This document shows positions 15,843-24,349 of a stretch of 64,000 nt of DNA, in pieces; within the stretch, counting starts at the first letter, position 1, and every line of letters begins with the position of its first letter. Origin of the DNA: Paracoccus denitrificans (GTDB taxonomy: Bacteria; Pseudomonadota; Alphaproteobacteria; Rhodobacterales; Rhodobacteraceae). Both the position numbers and the translations under genes were made by a program. The notes beneath the pieces were generated by a model, which was given only the letters and a program-made list of their open reading frames with translations, ran no database searches and was not told the DNA's origin. The stretch spans positions 62,001 to 126,000 of the forward strand of contig QFNE01000003.1 of assembly GCA_003240735.1 (NCBI GenBank), in the 5' to 3' direction.

Positions 15843-18056
15843 CTAGTCGATCTGCGCCAGGACCTTGTCCAGCGTCACCGGCAGATTGCGGAAGCGTTTG
15901 CCCGTTGCGTTGGCGATTGCGTTCACAATCGCCCCGGCCATGCCGCAACACGCCACCTCGCCGATACCCTTGGCCTGCATCGGATTGGCGAAGGGGTCGC
16001 GATCCTCAAGGAACTCGACGTCGATACTGGGCACGTCAAGGTTCGCCGGAATGTGGTATTCGGCCAGATCACGGTTCACGAAACTGCCGTCGCGTGGGTC
16101 CGTCATGACCTCTTCGGTCAGGGCAGAGCCTTGGCCGAAGATCATGCCGCCCAGACACTGGGACCGCGCGGTTTTCGGGTTCAGGACACGCCCTGCCGCG
16201 AACACACCCGACATGCGCCGGACGTGGACCTCGCCGGTCACGGTGCTGACGGCTACTTCGGCGAACTGGGCGCCCCAGCTGGCCTGGGTGCGCGTGACCG
16301 ACGTCAGACCCGGCTTGATCGTGCCCTTGCCGGTGATGCTGTCGCCCTGAAGCACGTCCGACAGCGAACGCTGCTGGTTGCCTGCGATGGCAAAGCCATC
16401 CTTCAACGTCAGCTCATCGGGTTTGACGTCCAACTTCTCAGCCAGCTTTTTCTTGACCGCCTCGGCGGCCAGCAGGACCGACGATCCGGCTGACGCCGCG
16501 CCGAACGATCCGCCCGACCCGCTGGACGGCGGCAGGTCGCTGTCGCCCAGAACCGTGGTCACCCGGTCGACAGGCAGGCCAAGCATGTCCGCCGCAATCT
16601 GCGTCAGGATCGAATAGCTGCCGGTCCCGATATCGGTCATGTCGGTTTCGACGCGCGCCGTTCCGTCCGCCAGCAAGGTGATCTGGGCCTGACTGGGCAG
16701 CAACATGTTGACCCGCACGGCAACTGCGACACCCATGCCGATCAGCCATTCGCCTTCCTGTCGGCTCCCGGCTTCGGCCCGCTTGTCCCAACCAAAGGTC
16801 TCTGCCCCGCGGTTGAGGCAGTCTGCAAGACGATTGCTGCTGAATTCCTTGCCGGTGCTGGGGTCCTTTTCGGGGATGTTGCGCAGGCGCAGCTCGATGG
16901 GACAGATCCCCATCTTTTCGGCCAATTCATCCATCGCGACCTCGACGATGGGAACACCGATCGCTTCACCAGGGGCGCGCATCGATCCGGCACAGGTGAT
17001 GTTCAGTTGGGTCACATAATGCCCGATGGTCCGGTTTTCGCCGGCATAGGTGAAGGGCGTGGCCTGCGTGACCGGCTCACTGAACGACTCTCCCGCCAGT
17101 GTGCTGACCCAAGCCGAATGCCCGACCCCTGTCAGCCGACCATCTCCATCCGCCGCCAACTGGACCCGCTGGCGCGATTCGCTGCGCCGCGTCGTCGCCT
17201 CATAGACTTGGCGGCGATGCAGAACCACGGCGACCGGACGGCCCAACCGCTTTGCCGCAATCGCCGCGCCCACAGCCTCGTGCCCGATCCCCAGCTTGGA
17301 CCCGAAGCCACCGCCGACGAACGGGGCTAGAATGCGCACGCGCTTTTTCGGTATGCCGAGCGAGTCAGCCAGTTCCGGCACGTTGAAGGCCAGCATCTGG
17401 TAGGAGCCACGGACGACAAGGTCCTTGCCGTCCCACCACGCAACGGCTGCGTGTGGCTCCATCGAGGAATGGCTCATCGACGGGGTGTGGTATTCCTGAT
17501 CGACGACGAACTTGGCCTCGGTGATGGCCTGTTCCAGATCACCCTGTGCCGACTGTTTGGACGCGGGGGCGGCGTATTCCGCTTTGTCGGTGGTGAACAC
17601 GCCTTTTTCGGTCTGATCGATATACGTCGCCTGTGCCGACAGTGCGGCGTCGCGTGCCTGTTCCAACGTTTCGGCCACGACCAGCGCAATCGGCTGGCCG
17701 ACGTAAAACACCTCGTTAGGACCCTGCACCGGCGCTTTTGACGCCATCCCCTGAGCCGGGTTCCGCAGCAGGCGTTTATCGCGGATCACGTCCAGAACAC
17801 CGGGCATCGCGCGCAGTTCGTCCTTGTTCAGCCCCGTGACCCAACCCTTGCCGATGGTCGAACGGACGAACCAGCCGAAGACCGTCCCGGGTGGGTGGTC
17901 CTCATCCGCATAGGTGGCATGGCCTGACACCTTCAGCGGCCCTTCGACGCGGCTGAGCGGGGTTGAGATGACGCCCTGAACGGTGTGGTCCAGCACGTCC
18001 TTGCTGTCGGCCGTGTTCATACGCAGGCTGCGGGTAACCTCGATCGTATCGCTCAT
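15843..18056 (-). CDS. paoC: Molybdenum aldehyde oxidoreductase, large (molybdopterin) subunit PaoC-like
   Basis: This is a 737-residue large subunit of the xanthine oxidase family that binds the molybdenum cofactor and oxidises aldehydes, most like PaoC/YagR. The start has the small aldehyde-oxidase domain (RVEGPLKVSGHATYADE). Cofactor-binding segments follow: APFVGGGFGSKLG, SMRAPGEAIG, QITLLADGTARVETDMTDIGTGSY, and SGSGGSFGAASAGSSV. The C-terminal KGIGEVACCG carries the expected catalytic Glu. Its ATG overlaps the paoB stop (ATGA). It works with the FAD subunit and the 2Fe-2S subunit encoded just upstream. The physiological aldehyde is not evident. Confidence 0.92.
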   Translation of the reverse strand: MSDTIEVTRSLRMNTADSKDVLDHTVQGVISTPLSRVEGPLKVSGHATYADEDHPPGTVFGWFVRSTIGKGWVTGLNKDELRAMPGVLDVIRDKRLLRNPAQGMASKAPVQGPNEVFYVGQPIALVVAETLEQARDAALSAQATYIDQTEKGVFTTDKAEYAAPASKQSAQGDLEQAITEAKFVVDQEYHTPSMSHSSMEPHAAVAWWDGKDLVVRGSYQMLAFNVPELADSLGIPKKRVRILAPFVGGGFGSKLGIGHEAVGAAIAAKRLGRPVAVVLHRRQVYEATTRRSESRQRVQLAADGDGRLTGVGHSAWVSTLAGESFSEPVTQATPFTYAGENRTIGHYVTQLNITCAGSMRAPGEAIGVPIVEVAMDELAEKMGICPIELRLRNIPEKDPSTGKEFSSNRLADCLNRGAETFGWDKRAEAGSRQEGEWLIGMGVAVAVRVNMLLPSQAQITLLADGTARVETDMTDIGTGSYSILTQIAADMLGLPVDRVTTVLGDSDLPPSSGSGGSFGAASAGSSVLLAAEAVKKKLAEKLDVKPDELTLKDGFAIAGNQQRSLSDVLQGDSITGKGTIKPGLTSVTRTQASWGAQFAEVAVSTVTGEVHVRRMSGVFAAGRVLNPKTARSQCLGGMIFGQGSALTEEVMTDPRDGSFVNRDLAEYHIPANLDVPSIDVEFLEDRDPFANPMQAKGIGEVACCGMAGAIVNAIANATGKRFRNLPVTLDKVLAQID

Positions 18057-19036
18057 GCAGATTTCTCCTCGGCGGGCGCGGCGGCCGCTTCTTGCAGGAC
18101 CGACATCAACGTGCGGCGCAGCAGGGGGATCTTGAAATCGTTCTCGCCCTGACCCTTGGCGCCTTCCATGAAGGCGTCGATGGCCTTGGCAAAGACATCG
18201 TCACCGGGGGCTTGGCCGGCTAACGCAGCCTCGACCGCGTCGACGCGCCACGGCTTGGTCCCGACGCCGCCTGCGGCGATGCGGGCCGTGGTGATGCGGC
18301 CGTGATCGACGACCAGCGCGACGGCGACTGAGACCAGCGCGAACGCATAGGAGCGACGGTCCCGCACCTTGCGATAGATCTGCCGACCGCCAATCGGTGC
18401 TGGCAGGCTGACGGCGGTGATCACCTCTCCCTGCTCCAGCACGTTGTCCTTTTCGGGCGTGTCACCCGGCAGGCGGTGAAAATCTCGCGCCGCCACCTCT
18501 CGGTTGCCGGCAGGCCCGTCGATGTGAACGACTGCGTCCAATGCGATCATCGCGACCGCCATGTCGCCGGGATATGTGGCGATGCAGCTGTCGGACGCCC
18601 CAAAGATCGCGTGCGTGCGATTGCACCCGCCGATCGCCGCGCATCCACTGCCAGGCTGGCGTTTGTTGCAGGCCGCCGAAAGGTCGTAGAAGTAATAGCA
18701 GCGCGTGCGCTGCATCAGGTTCCCGCCGGTCGAGGCGCGGTTGCGGATCTGCGGGCTGGCCCCTGCCAGAATGGCCTTGGACAGCAGCGGATAATCCCGG
18801 CGCACTGCCCGGTCCGCGGCCAGATCAGCGTTTCGAACCAACGCACCGACGCGCAACCCGTCGCCCGCTGGTTCGACCTGGTCCAGACCGACGTGGTTCA
18901 CGTCCAAAAGCTCGGACGGGGTCTCGATCTGGTGCTTCATAAGGTCAAGCAGGTTCGTCCCGCCCGCAATCAGGCGCGCGGCAGATCCGATGGCCTGATC
19001 GGCGTCGGTTGCGGTTTCGAAGGTAAAGGGTTTCAT
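18053..19036 (-). CDS. paoB: Aldehyde oxidoreductase FAD/[4Fe-4S] subunit PaoB-like
   Basis: This is a 327-residue FAD-binding subunit that moves electrons from the 2Fe-2S clusters to the final acceptor. LIAGGTNLLDLMK is the FAD pyrophosphate loop and STGGNLMQRTRC the second FAD segment. The cysteine-rich insert CYYFYDLSAACNKRQPGSGCAAIGGCNRTHAI is the feature that binds an extra [4Fe-4S] cluster in E. coli PaoB and separates this group from classical xanthine dehydrogenases. The ATG at 19036 overlaps the paoA stop; a longer open frame upstream runs through paoA in another frame and was rejected. CO-dehydrogenase flavoprotein C-terminal domain occupies about 215-320. Confidence 0.92.
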   Translation of the reverse strand: MKPFTFETATDADQAIGSAARLIAGGTNLLDLMKHQIETPSELLDVNHVGLDQVEPAGDGLRVGALVRNADLAADRAVRRDYPLLSKAILAGASPQIRNRASTGGNLMQRTRCYYFYDLSAACNKRQPGSGCAAIGGCNRTHAIFGASDSCIATYPGDMAVAMIALDAVVHIDGPAGNREVAARDFHRLPGDTPEKDNVLEQGEVITAVSLPAPIGGRQIYRKVRDRRSYAFALVSVAVALVVDHGRITTARIAAGGVGTKPWRVDAVEAALAGQAPGDDVFAKAIDAFMEGAKGQGENDFKIPLLRRTLMSVLQEAAAAPAEEKSA

Positions 19037-19566
19037 GCCTGCTGCCCCTCGGCCGTTTCGCGGATCGCATCCACGATGTTGGGATAGCAGCCGCACCGGC
19101 ACAGATTGCCCGACATGCGTTCGCGGATTTCGTCGTCGGTCAGTGTCACACCGTCGGCATCGACCGGCGTCAACTGGCTGGGCCAGCCGGCTGCCACCTC
19201 TTCCAGCATAGCGGTCGCGGACATGATCTGACCCGGCGTGCAGTAGCCGCACTGAAAACCGTCACAGCGCAGAAACGCCTGCTGCATCGGGTCAAGCTGG
19301 TCGACCTTTGGGGTCGGGCTGTCTGTGGCCGCCAGCCCTTCGATCGTCGTGATGGCGTCACCGTCGTGCATGACGGCCAGCGACAGGCAGGAATTGATCC
19401 GGCGCCCGTTCACGATCACCGTGCAGGCCCCGCACTGGCCGTGGTCGCAGCCCTTCTTCGTCCCCGTCAGATCCAGATGAAGGCGCAATGCGTCCAGCAG
19501 GGACACCCGCGGGTCGGGCAAATCAAGGGTCTTTTCCTGACCGTTGACCGTAAGATTGATCGTCAT
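19033..19566 (-). CDS. paoA: Aldehyde oxidoreductase 2Fe-2S subunit PaoA-like
   Basis: This is a 177-residue protein with two 2Fe-2S clusters. The plant-type ferredoxin domain has KKGCDHGQCGACTVIVNGRRINSC; the C-terminal helical domain has QCGYCTPGQI and NLCRCGCYPNI. The ATG at 19566 (MTINLTVNG) fits the family. Eighteen further codons upstream remain open but have no support. Unlike E. coli PaoA, no Tat signal is present at this start, so the enzyme is probably cytoplasmic. It is the first gene of the paoABC operon and is divergent from xdhC, with about 68 bp between the two starts. Confidence 0.92.
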   Translation of the reverse strand: MTINLTVNGQEKTLDLPDPRVSLLDALRLHLDLTGTKKGCDHGQCGACTVIVNGRRINSCLSLAVMHDGDAITTIEGLAATDSPTPKVDQLDPMQQAFLRCDGFQCGYCTPGQIMSATAMLEEVAAGWPSQLTPVDADGVTLTDDEIRERMSGNLCRCGCYPNIVDAIRETAEGQQA

Positions 19567-19634
19567 GCGCTGGCTCTCCTGGCGGGTGGCTGGGACGTCA
19601 GGGAACAACCCGGACGCCACAGGTGTTCCGCAGC

Positions 19635-20597
19635 ATGGAAATATTAAGCGCGCACGCCTTGGCAGTATCCGGTCTTGATCATGACGATGCCCGGCCGCCT
19701 GCCGAAGATCGCGGTCAGGAACCGTCGTCGCCAGCCGCAGCGTCTGATCCGACCGGAGATCCGCTGACCGCGCTGCAAAGCGGCGGTGTGATGGCCGTGA
19801 TCACCGGGGTCGAGGGGCCACACTATCGCCGACCCGGGGCGTTCATGGCGTTCACACCCACCGGCGGTTCAGTGGGGCAGCTGAGTAGCGGGTGCATCGA
19901 AGGTGATCTGGCCAAGCACGCGGCTGACGTGATGGCGGACGGTCGCGTGCGGCGATTGCGGTACGGTGCAGGCTCGCCCTTCATGGACCTGCAATTGCCG
20001 TGTGGAGGCGGACTGGATGTCGCTCTTCTGCCAGCCGACCCTGCGGTGATCGCAGATGTGCTGGCGCGTCGGGCGGACCGTGTGGCAACAAGGCTAGGTC
20101 TGGATCTCGACCGGGGCAAGATGGCGATAGACTGCCCCGGCATGCGGATCGACATCACCCCGGCCACTGCGTTCAGCGTCTGGGGCGCGGGGGTCGAGGC
20201 CGTGACGTTTGCAGCCCTTGCCCATGCCGCGGGCTATCCTACCCGGCTACACAGTCACGACCCGGTGACTGCGCAATCAGCCTGGCGGCTTGGGGTCGAT
20301 GCAGCCGGACTAGCGTGGCAGGGCGCCGACGAATGGACGGCCGTCACGCTGTTTTACCACGACCACGACCGAGAACCGCCGATTCTGGCCAATGCCCTTC
20401 GTTCGGACGCGTTCTACGTCGGGGCGCAGGGCAGTCTGCGTAGCCATAACGCCCGGCTGACGGCGCTGCGCGATATGGGGCTGACAGACGACCAGCTTGC
20501 CCGCCTGCGCGGGCCCATCGGTCTCATCAAGTCAGCCCGCGACCCCAAGGTGCTGGCCGTCTCGGTCCTCGCCGAGATTCTGGCCGAGGCGCATTGA
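19635..20597 (+). CDS. xdhC: XdhC/PaoD-type molybdenum cofactor insertion chaperone
   Basis: This is a protein of about 320 residues that binds sulfurated Moco and delivers it to the paoC-type subunit. The XdhC_CoxI domain is visible as GGVMAVITGVEGPHYRRPGAFMAFTPTGGSVGQLSSGCIEGDLAKHA. The C-terminal Rossmann domain has FSVWGAGVEAVTFAALAHAAGYPTRLHS and ends DPKVLAVSVLAEILAEAH. The ATG at 19635 is used. A GTG at 19623 would add four residues; neither has a strong ribosome site. The N-terminal 45 residues before the domain are poorly conserved-looking. It overlaps the following mocA gene by 4 bp. Confidence 0.9.
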   Translation: MEILSAHALAVSGLDHDDARPPAEDRGQEPSSPAAASDPTGDPLTALQSGGVMAVITGVEGPHYRRPGAFMAFTPTGGSVGQLSSGCIEGDLAKHAADVMADGRVRRLRYGAGSPFMDLQLPCGGGLDVALLPADPAVIADVLARRADRVATRLGLDLDRGKMAIDCPGMRIDITPATAFSVWGAGVEAVTFAALAHAAGYPTRLHSHDPVTAQSAWRLGVDAAGLAWQGADEWTAVTLFYHDHDREPPILANALRSDAFYVGAQGSLRSHNARLTALRDMGLTDDQLARLRGPIGLIKSARDPKVLAVSVLAEILAEAH

Positions 20598-21160
20598 CCA
20601 CCAAACCGACCACCGCCGCTGTCGTTCTGGCCGCTGGGCATTCGCGGCGCTGGGGGCCCGGGAACAAGCTGCTGGCCTTTTGGCAGGGCGCGCCGATGGC
20701 GAGTGCCGCCGCGCGATTGCTGCGCGATACCCCCGCCGACTGGCGCGCGGTCGTCCGGCGCGATCCGGACGTGGCGGCCCTTTTTCCTGCCACCGACAAG
20801 TTGACGCCGAACGGCGAAGATCAATCCGCAAGCCTGCGGAGGGCGGCGCAGTATGCCGCCGATCTGAACGCCGACCGGGTCGTCATCCTGCTGGCCGACA
20901 TGCCGTGCGTCAGCGTCGCGACTGTCACCCGCGTCATGTCTGCAACCACGCCAGACCTTGCTGCCTGCGTTGCGTATCCTGATGACAGATCCGGCCCGCC
21001 TGCATGCTTTCCGCGCGGCCTGTTCAGCCAGTTGATGTCGGTCACGGGTGATCAGGGTGCGCGTTTCCTGTTGAAATCGGCGGTCCGCGTCGTCGCTCCG
21101 TCGTCAGAACTGATCGACTTCGACACGCCCGACGACCTTTCGCTTCCCCCGGCCCAGTAG
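20594..21160 (+). CDS. mocA: Molybdenum cofactor cytidylyltransferase-like NTP transferase (MocA/MobA family)
   Basis: This is a 188-residue nucleotidyltransferase that probably converts Mo-molybdopterin to the cytosine dinucleotide form needed by PaoABC-type enzymes. It has the N-terminal LAAGHSRRWGPGNKLL nucleotide loop, the metal-binding VVILLADMPCVSVATV, and the DRSGPPACFPRGLF and GDQGARFLLK segments of MocA. It starts with TTG at 20594, within the xdhC stop (TTGA), so translation is coupled. CTP specificity is assumed from the XDH/Pao context, because molybdenum enzymes of this family use MCD in E. coli. Confidence 0.85.
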   Translation: MTTKPTTAAVVLAAGHSRRWGPGNKLLAFWQGAPMASAAARLLRDTPADWRAVVRRDPDVAALFPATDKLTPNGEDQSASLRRAAQYAADLNADRVVILLADMPCVSVATVTRVMSATTPDLAACVAYPDDRSGPPACFPRGLFSQLMSVTGDQGARFLLKSAVRVVAPSSELIDFDTPDDLSLPPAQ

Positions 21161-21506
21161 AACATCATTCTCTTTCTGGCACGAAATTCGACCTCAAATT
21201 TCCTTTGTAATAATCGACCAACTGGGTCGATATTAATCTGACGGGGCCAACAGATCGGCCCTGCCCGGAAACGATGATGGTAATTTAGGGAGTCTCGGTC
21301 ATGTCCGCACATGCGCGCCTGTCAGTCCTGCCCCCCGCCCCTTTGGGGTGTCAGGCGAAATCCAGCCCGGCACGCCCTGCAGCCGCGATGATGCCGGAAG
21401 GGATGTGTCGATGATCATGTCCTCTGCCACGCCGATGACCATCATGGGGCTCGCCCCCGCCCTGCCGCTGCGCACGAAACCCAGCGATGCTGAAAAAGAG
21501 ACTTTC
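21161..21506. other. 346-bp intergenic region before the sulfate-binding protein
   Basis: This region contains a short AT-rich stretch (21165-21240), the palindrome described separately, and a weak hairpin (GGGCC/GGCCC near 21241-21266). It also has an open stretch from 21348, in frame with the sulfate-binding gene, that includes several ATG codons. I see no SAM-II riboswitch pattern and no convincing -35/-10 pair. The upstream in-frame ATGs mean the sulfate-binding protein start is not fully certain. Confidence 0.4.
21213..21231. promoter_or_regulatory. Perfect 7-bp palindrome upstream of the sulfate transport operon
   Basis: ATCGACC and GGTCGAT form a perfect inverted repeat around AACTG, in the AT-rich part of the intergenic region and followed by TATTAAT. 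Position and symmetry fit an operator for a sulfur regulator such as a LysR (CysB-like) or Rrf2 protein, but no regulator gene is nearby and the assignment is inference. Confidence 0.4.
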
Positions 21507-22598
21507 ATGTTTGCACACGACATCACTGCCCCGACCCACACTGATCTGGCCGATGACACCGGCCATCCGTCGATCCTTGAAGGGCTGCGACGCTCTTCCG
21601 GGCGGACGATCCGGGCGGGCATCGCCGCACTGACGCTGGCGGTGCTGGCACTTGGCGCCGCCCCTGCCAAACTGCAGGCGCAGGACCTGCTGAACGTCAG
21701 CTATGACCCGACGCGCGAATTCTATCGCGCCTATAACCAGCTTTTCGAAAAGCACTGGGAAGCCGAGGGCAACCCCGCAGCCAAGATCGAAACGAGCCAC
21801 GGCGGCTCGGGCAGTCAGGCCCGCTCGGTCATCGACGGGCTGAACGCGCAGGTCGTGACGCTGGCCTTGGGTGGCGACATCGACAGCATCGTCAAGGCGG
21901 GCAAGATCCCGGCTGACTGGCAAAGCAAGCTGCCCCACAACTCATCGCCCTACACCTCGACGATCGTGTTTCTGGTCCGCAAGGGAAACCCCAAGGGCAT
22001 TCAGGACTGGAGCGATCTGATCAAGGATGACGTTCAGGTCATCACGCCGAACCCCAAAACCTCGGGCGGGGCGCGCTGGAACTATCTGGCAGCATGGGCC
22101 TGGGCCGAAAAGAACGGCAAGGATCCCAAGGAATTCGTCGGCGAAATCTACAAGCACGTCCCGGTGCTGGATTCCGGCGCACGCGGATCGACCACAACCT
22201 TTGCCCAGCGCGGCATCGGCGACGTTCTGCTGGCCTGGGAAAACGAGGCGTATCTGGCTCAGAAGGAACTGGGTGAGGACAAGTTCGACATCGTCGTGCC
22301 CTCGATCTCGGTTCTGGCCGAACCGCCTGTGGCGCTGGTCGAGGCCAACATCAAGGACGATGCCCAACGCAAGCTGGCCGACGAATACCTGAACTATCTG
22401 TATTCGCCCGAGGCGCAGGCGCTCGCGTTCAAGAACTACTACCGTGCGTGGGATACCTCGGCCGCTGATCCCGCCGATGTGGCGCGCTTCCCCAAGCTTG
22501 ATCTGGTCACCATCGCCGATTTCGGTGGCTGGGCCAAAGTTCAGCCCGAACATTTCGGTGACGGTGGTATCTTCGACCAGATTTATGTCCCGCAATAA
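21507..22598 (+). CDS. sbp: Sulfate/thiosulfate-binding periplasmic protein
   Basis: This is a 363-residue binding protein for a sulfate ABC importer. The mature part starts near QAQDLLNVSYDPTREFYRAYNQLFEKHW and has the family landmarks ETSHGGSGSQARSVIDGLNAQVVTLALGGDID, VFLVRKGNPKGIQDWSDLIK, NPKTSGGARWNYLAAWAWA and the end FGGWAKVQPEHFGDGGIFDQIY. The hydrophobic signal core (IAALTLAVLALGAAPAKLQA) starts about 35 residues in, so the N-terminus is longer than usual. The ATG at 21507 has an AAAAAGAG ribosome site. A start further upstream in the same frame cannot be excluded. Operon: sbp-cysT-cysW-cysA. Confidence 0.9.
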   Translation: MFAHDITAPTHTDLADDTGHPSILEGLRRSSGRTIRAGIAALTLAVLALGAAPAKLQAQDLLNVSYDPTREFYRAYNQLFEKHWEAEGNPAAKIETSHGGSGSQARSVIDGLNAQVVTLALGGDIDSIVKAGKIPADWQSKLPHNSSPYTSTIVFLVRKGNPKGIQDWSDLIKDDVQVITPNPKTSGGARWNYLAAWAWAEKNGKDPKEFVGEIYKHVPVLDSGARGSTTTFAQRGIGDVLLAWENEAYLAQKELGEDKFDIVVPSISVLAEPPVALVEANIKDDAQRKLADEYLNYLYSPEAQALAFKNYYRAWDTSAADPADVARFPKLDLVTIADFGGWAKVQPEHFGDGGIFDQIYVPQ

Positions 22599-22623
22599 CG
22601 CTTAGGACAGGCAAGCGAGAAAC

Positions 22624-23460
22624 ATGGCACGGCCATTGATCCAGCGCTCGCCCATGCCGGGACTCGGTCTCAGCATGGGCATTACCTTGGCGATGTTGTC
22701 CATCGTCGTGCTGTTGCCGATCGGCGCCCTGCTTTGGCGGGGCGCCGCTTTCGGACCGGTCGATGTCTGGAACACGATCAACCGGCCCCGCGTCTGGGCT
22801 GCATTGTCGCTGTCGTTCCGGCTGTCGCTGGCCGCAGCAATTTTCAACCTGATCTTCGGTGTTCTGCTGGCGTGGGTGCTGGTCAGGTATCGGTTTCCGG
22901 GCCGGCGCGTGCTCGATGCGGCGGTCGACCTGCCCTTCGCACTGCCGACGGCCGTGGCCGGGATCGCGCTGACTGCGCTTTACGCTCCGAACGGATTCTT
23001 TGGCCAGATCGCGGCCAAGGTCGGCGTTCAGATCGCCTATACACAATGGGGTATCCTGATCGCGCTGATCTTCGTGGGCCTTCCCTTTGTCACCCGGACC
23101 GTCCAACCCGTCATCGAAGAGCTGGAGGTCGAGGTCGAAGAGGCGTCGGCCACATTGGGGGCCAGCCGGTTCCATACCCTGCGCCACGTCATCCTGCCCA
23201 CCCTGCTGCCTGCCGCGCTGACCGGTTTTGCGCTGTCGCTGGCCCGTGCAGTGGGTGAATATGGCTCCGTCATCTTCATTGCGGGCAACCTGCCGATGAA
23301 GACCGAAATCGCCCCCCTTCTGATCGTGATCCAGTTGGAAGAGGTGAACTACGACGCGGCGGCCGCCATCGGCATCGCCATGCTGCTGATCAGTTTCGCG
23401 ATGCTGCTGATCATCAACCTGATCCAGGTCTGGACCCGTCGGAGGATCGGATATGTCTGA
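22624..23460 (+). CDS. cysT: Sulfate ABC permease CysT (CysU)
   Basis: This is a 278-residue inner-membrane permease with six transmembrane helices. It has the typical ALSLSFRLSLAAAIFNLIFGVLLAWVLVRYRFPGR entry and the EEASATLGASRFHTLRHVILPTLLPAALTGFALSLARAVGEYGSVIFIAGN coupling segment (EAA loop) of sulfate permeases. It lies 25 bp after the binding protein gene and overlaps cysW by 8 bp. Confidence 0.93.
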   Translation: MARPLIQRSPMPGLGLSMGITLAMLSIVVLLPIGALLWRGAAFGPVDVWNTINRPRVWAALSLSFRLSLAAAIFNLIFGVLLAWVLVRYRFPGRRVLDAAVDLPFALPTAVAGIALTALYAPNGFFGQIAAKVGVQIAYTQWGILIALIFVGLPFVTRTVQPVIEELEVEVEEASATLGASRFHTLRHVILPTLLPAALTGFALSLARAVGEYGSVIFIAGNLPMKTEIAPLLIVIQLEEVNYDAAAAIGIAMLLISFAMLLIINLIQVWTRRRIGYV

Positions 23461-24331
23461 CATCACCGCACCCCACACGCCCGCCCCCCCCTATCGCCGC
23501 GCGACCGAGGAAAGCCGCCCGGTTCAGACCGTTCTGATCCTGATCGCCGTCTTGTTCATGTTCCTGCTGGTGGGCGCCCCGCTGATCGTTGTCTTTGCCG
23601 AGGCGCTGAAGAACGGCTGGCAGGCCGCGCTGGAAAGCCTTGGCAATTCGGACGCGCGCGCGGCCATCCGGCTGACGCTGCTGATCGCGGCAATTGCGGT
23701 GCCGCTGAACGCAGTCTTCGGGATCGCGGCGGCCTGGTTCATCACCAAGTTCGATTTTCGCGGCAAGGCCTTCCTGATTACGCTGATCGACCTGCCGTTT
23801 TCGGTCAGCCCGGTTGTCGCGGGCCTGTGCATCGTTCTGATGTTCGGCGCGAATTCGTTGTTAGGCGGCTGGCTGGTCGCCAGCGGGTACCCCATCGTCT
23901 TTGCCCTGCCGGGCATCATCCTGGCGACGCTGTTCGTGACGTTTCCATTCGTGGCGCGCGAACTGATCCCCGTCATGATCGAACAGGGCCGGGCCGAGGA
24001 AGAGGCCGCCCTGACCCTTGGCGCGTCCGGCTGGCGCACCTTCTGGACCGTGACGTTGCCCAACATCCGCTGGGCGCTGCTTTACGGAGTGCTGCTTAGC
24101 AATGCGCGCGCGATGGGTGAATTCGGGGCGGTCGCCGTGGTGTCGGGCAAGATCCGGGGCCAGACCGCGACCATGCCGATCACCATCGAAATGCTTTACA
24201 ACGAATACCTGTCGGTGGCCGCGTTTTCGCTGGCGGCGGTGCTGACGCTGCTGGCGGTCGTGACCTTGCTGCTGAAAATCGGGTTGGAACGCCGCCACGC
24301 CAATCAACTTGCTGCCCTGGGCCGCCACTGA
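23453..24331 (+). CDS. cysW: Sulfate ABC permease CysW
   Basis: This is a 292-residue partner permease of CysT. Six hydrophobic segments and the family signature are present: AAWFITKFDFRGKAFLITLIDLPFSVSPVVAGL, FPFVARELIPVMIEQGRAEEEAALTLGASGWRTFWTVTLPNIRWALLYGV, and NARAMGEFGAVAVVSGKIRGQTATMP. It is translationally coupled to cysT through the overlap. Confidence 0.93.
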   Translation: MSDITAPHTPAPPYRRATEESRPVQTVLILIAVLFMFLLVGAPLIVVFAEALKNGWQAALESLGNSDARAAIRLTLLIAAIAVPLNAVFGIAAAWFITKFDFRGKAFLITLIDLPFSVSPVVAGLCIVLMFGANSLLGGWLVASGYPIVFALPGIILATLFVTFPFVARELIPVMIEQGRAEEEAALTLGASGWRTFWTVTLPNIRWALLYGVLLSNARAMGEFGAVAVVSGKIRGQTATMPITIEMLYNEYLSVAAFSLAAVLTLLAVVTLLLKIGLERRHANQLAALGRH

Positions 24332-24349
24332 CGTGTGAGAGAGATGGTT

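Noticed and set aside
19037..19252. N-terminal extension of paoB
   Set aside because: This stretch is inside paoA in another frame; the ATG at 19036 overlaps the paoA stop and gives the normal start.
21161..21506. SAM-II riboswitch before the sulfate operon
   Set aside because: The characteristic pseudoknot sequence pattern was not found.
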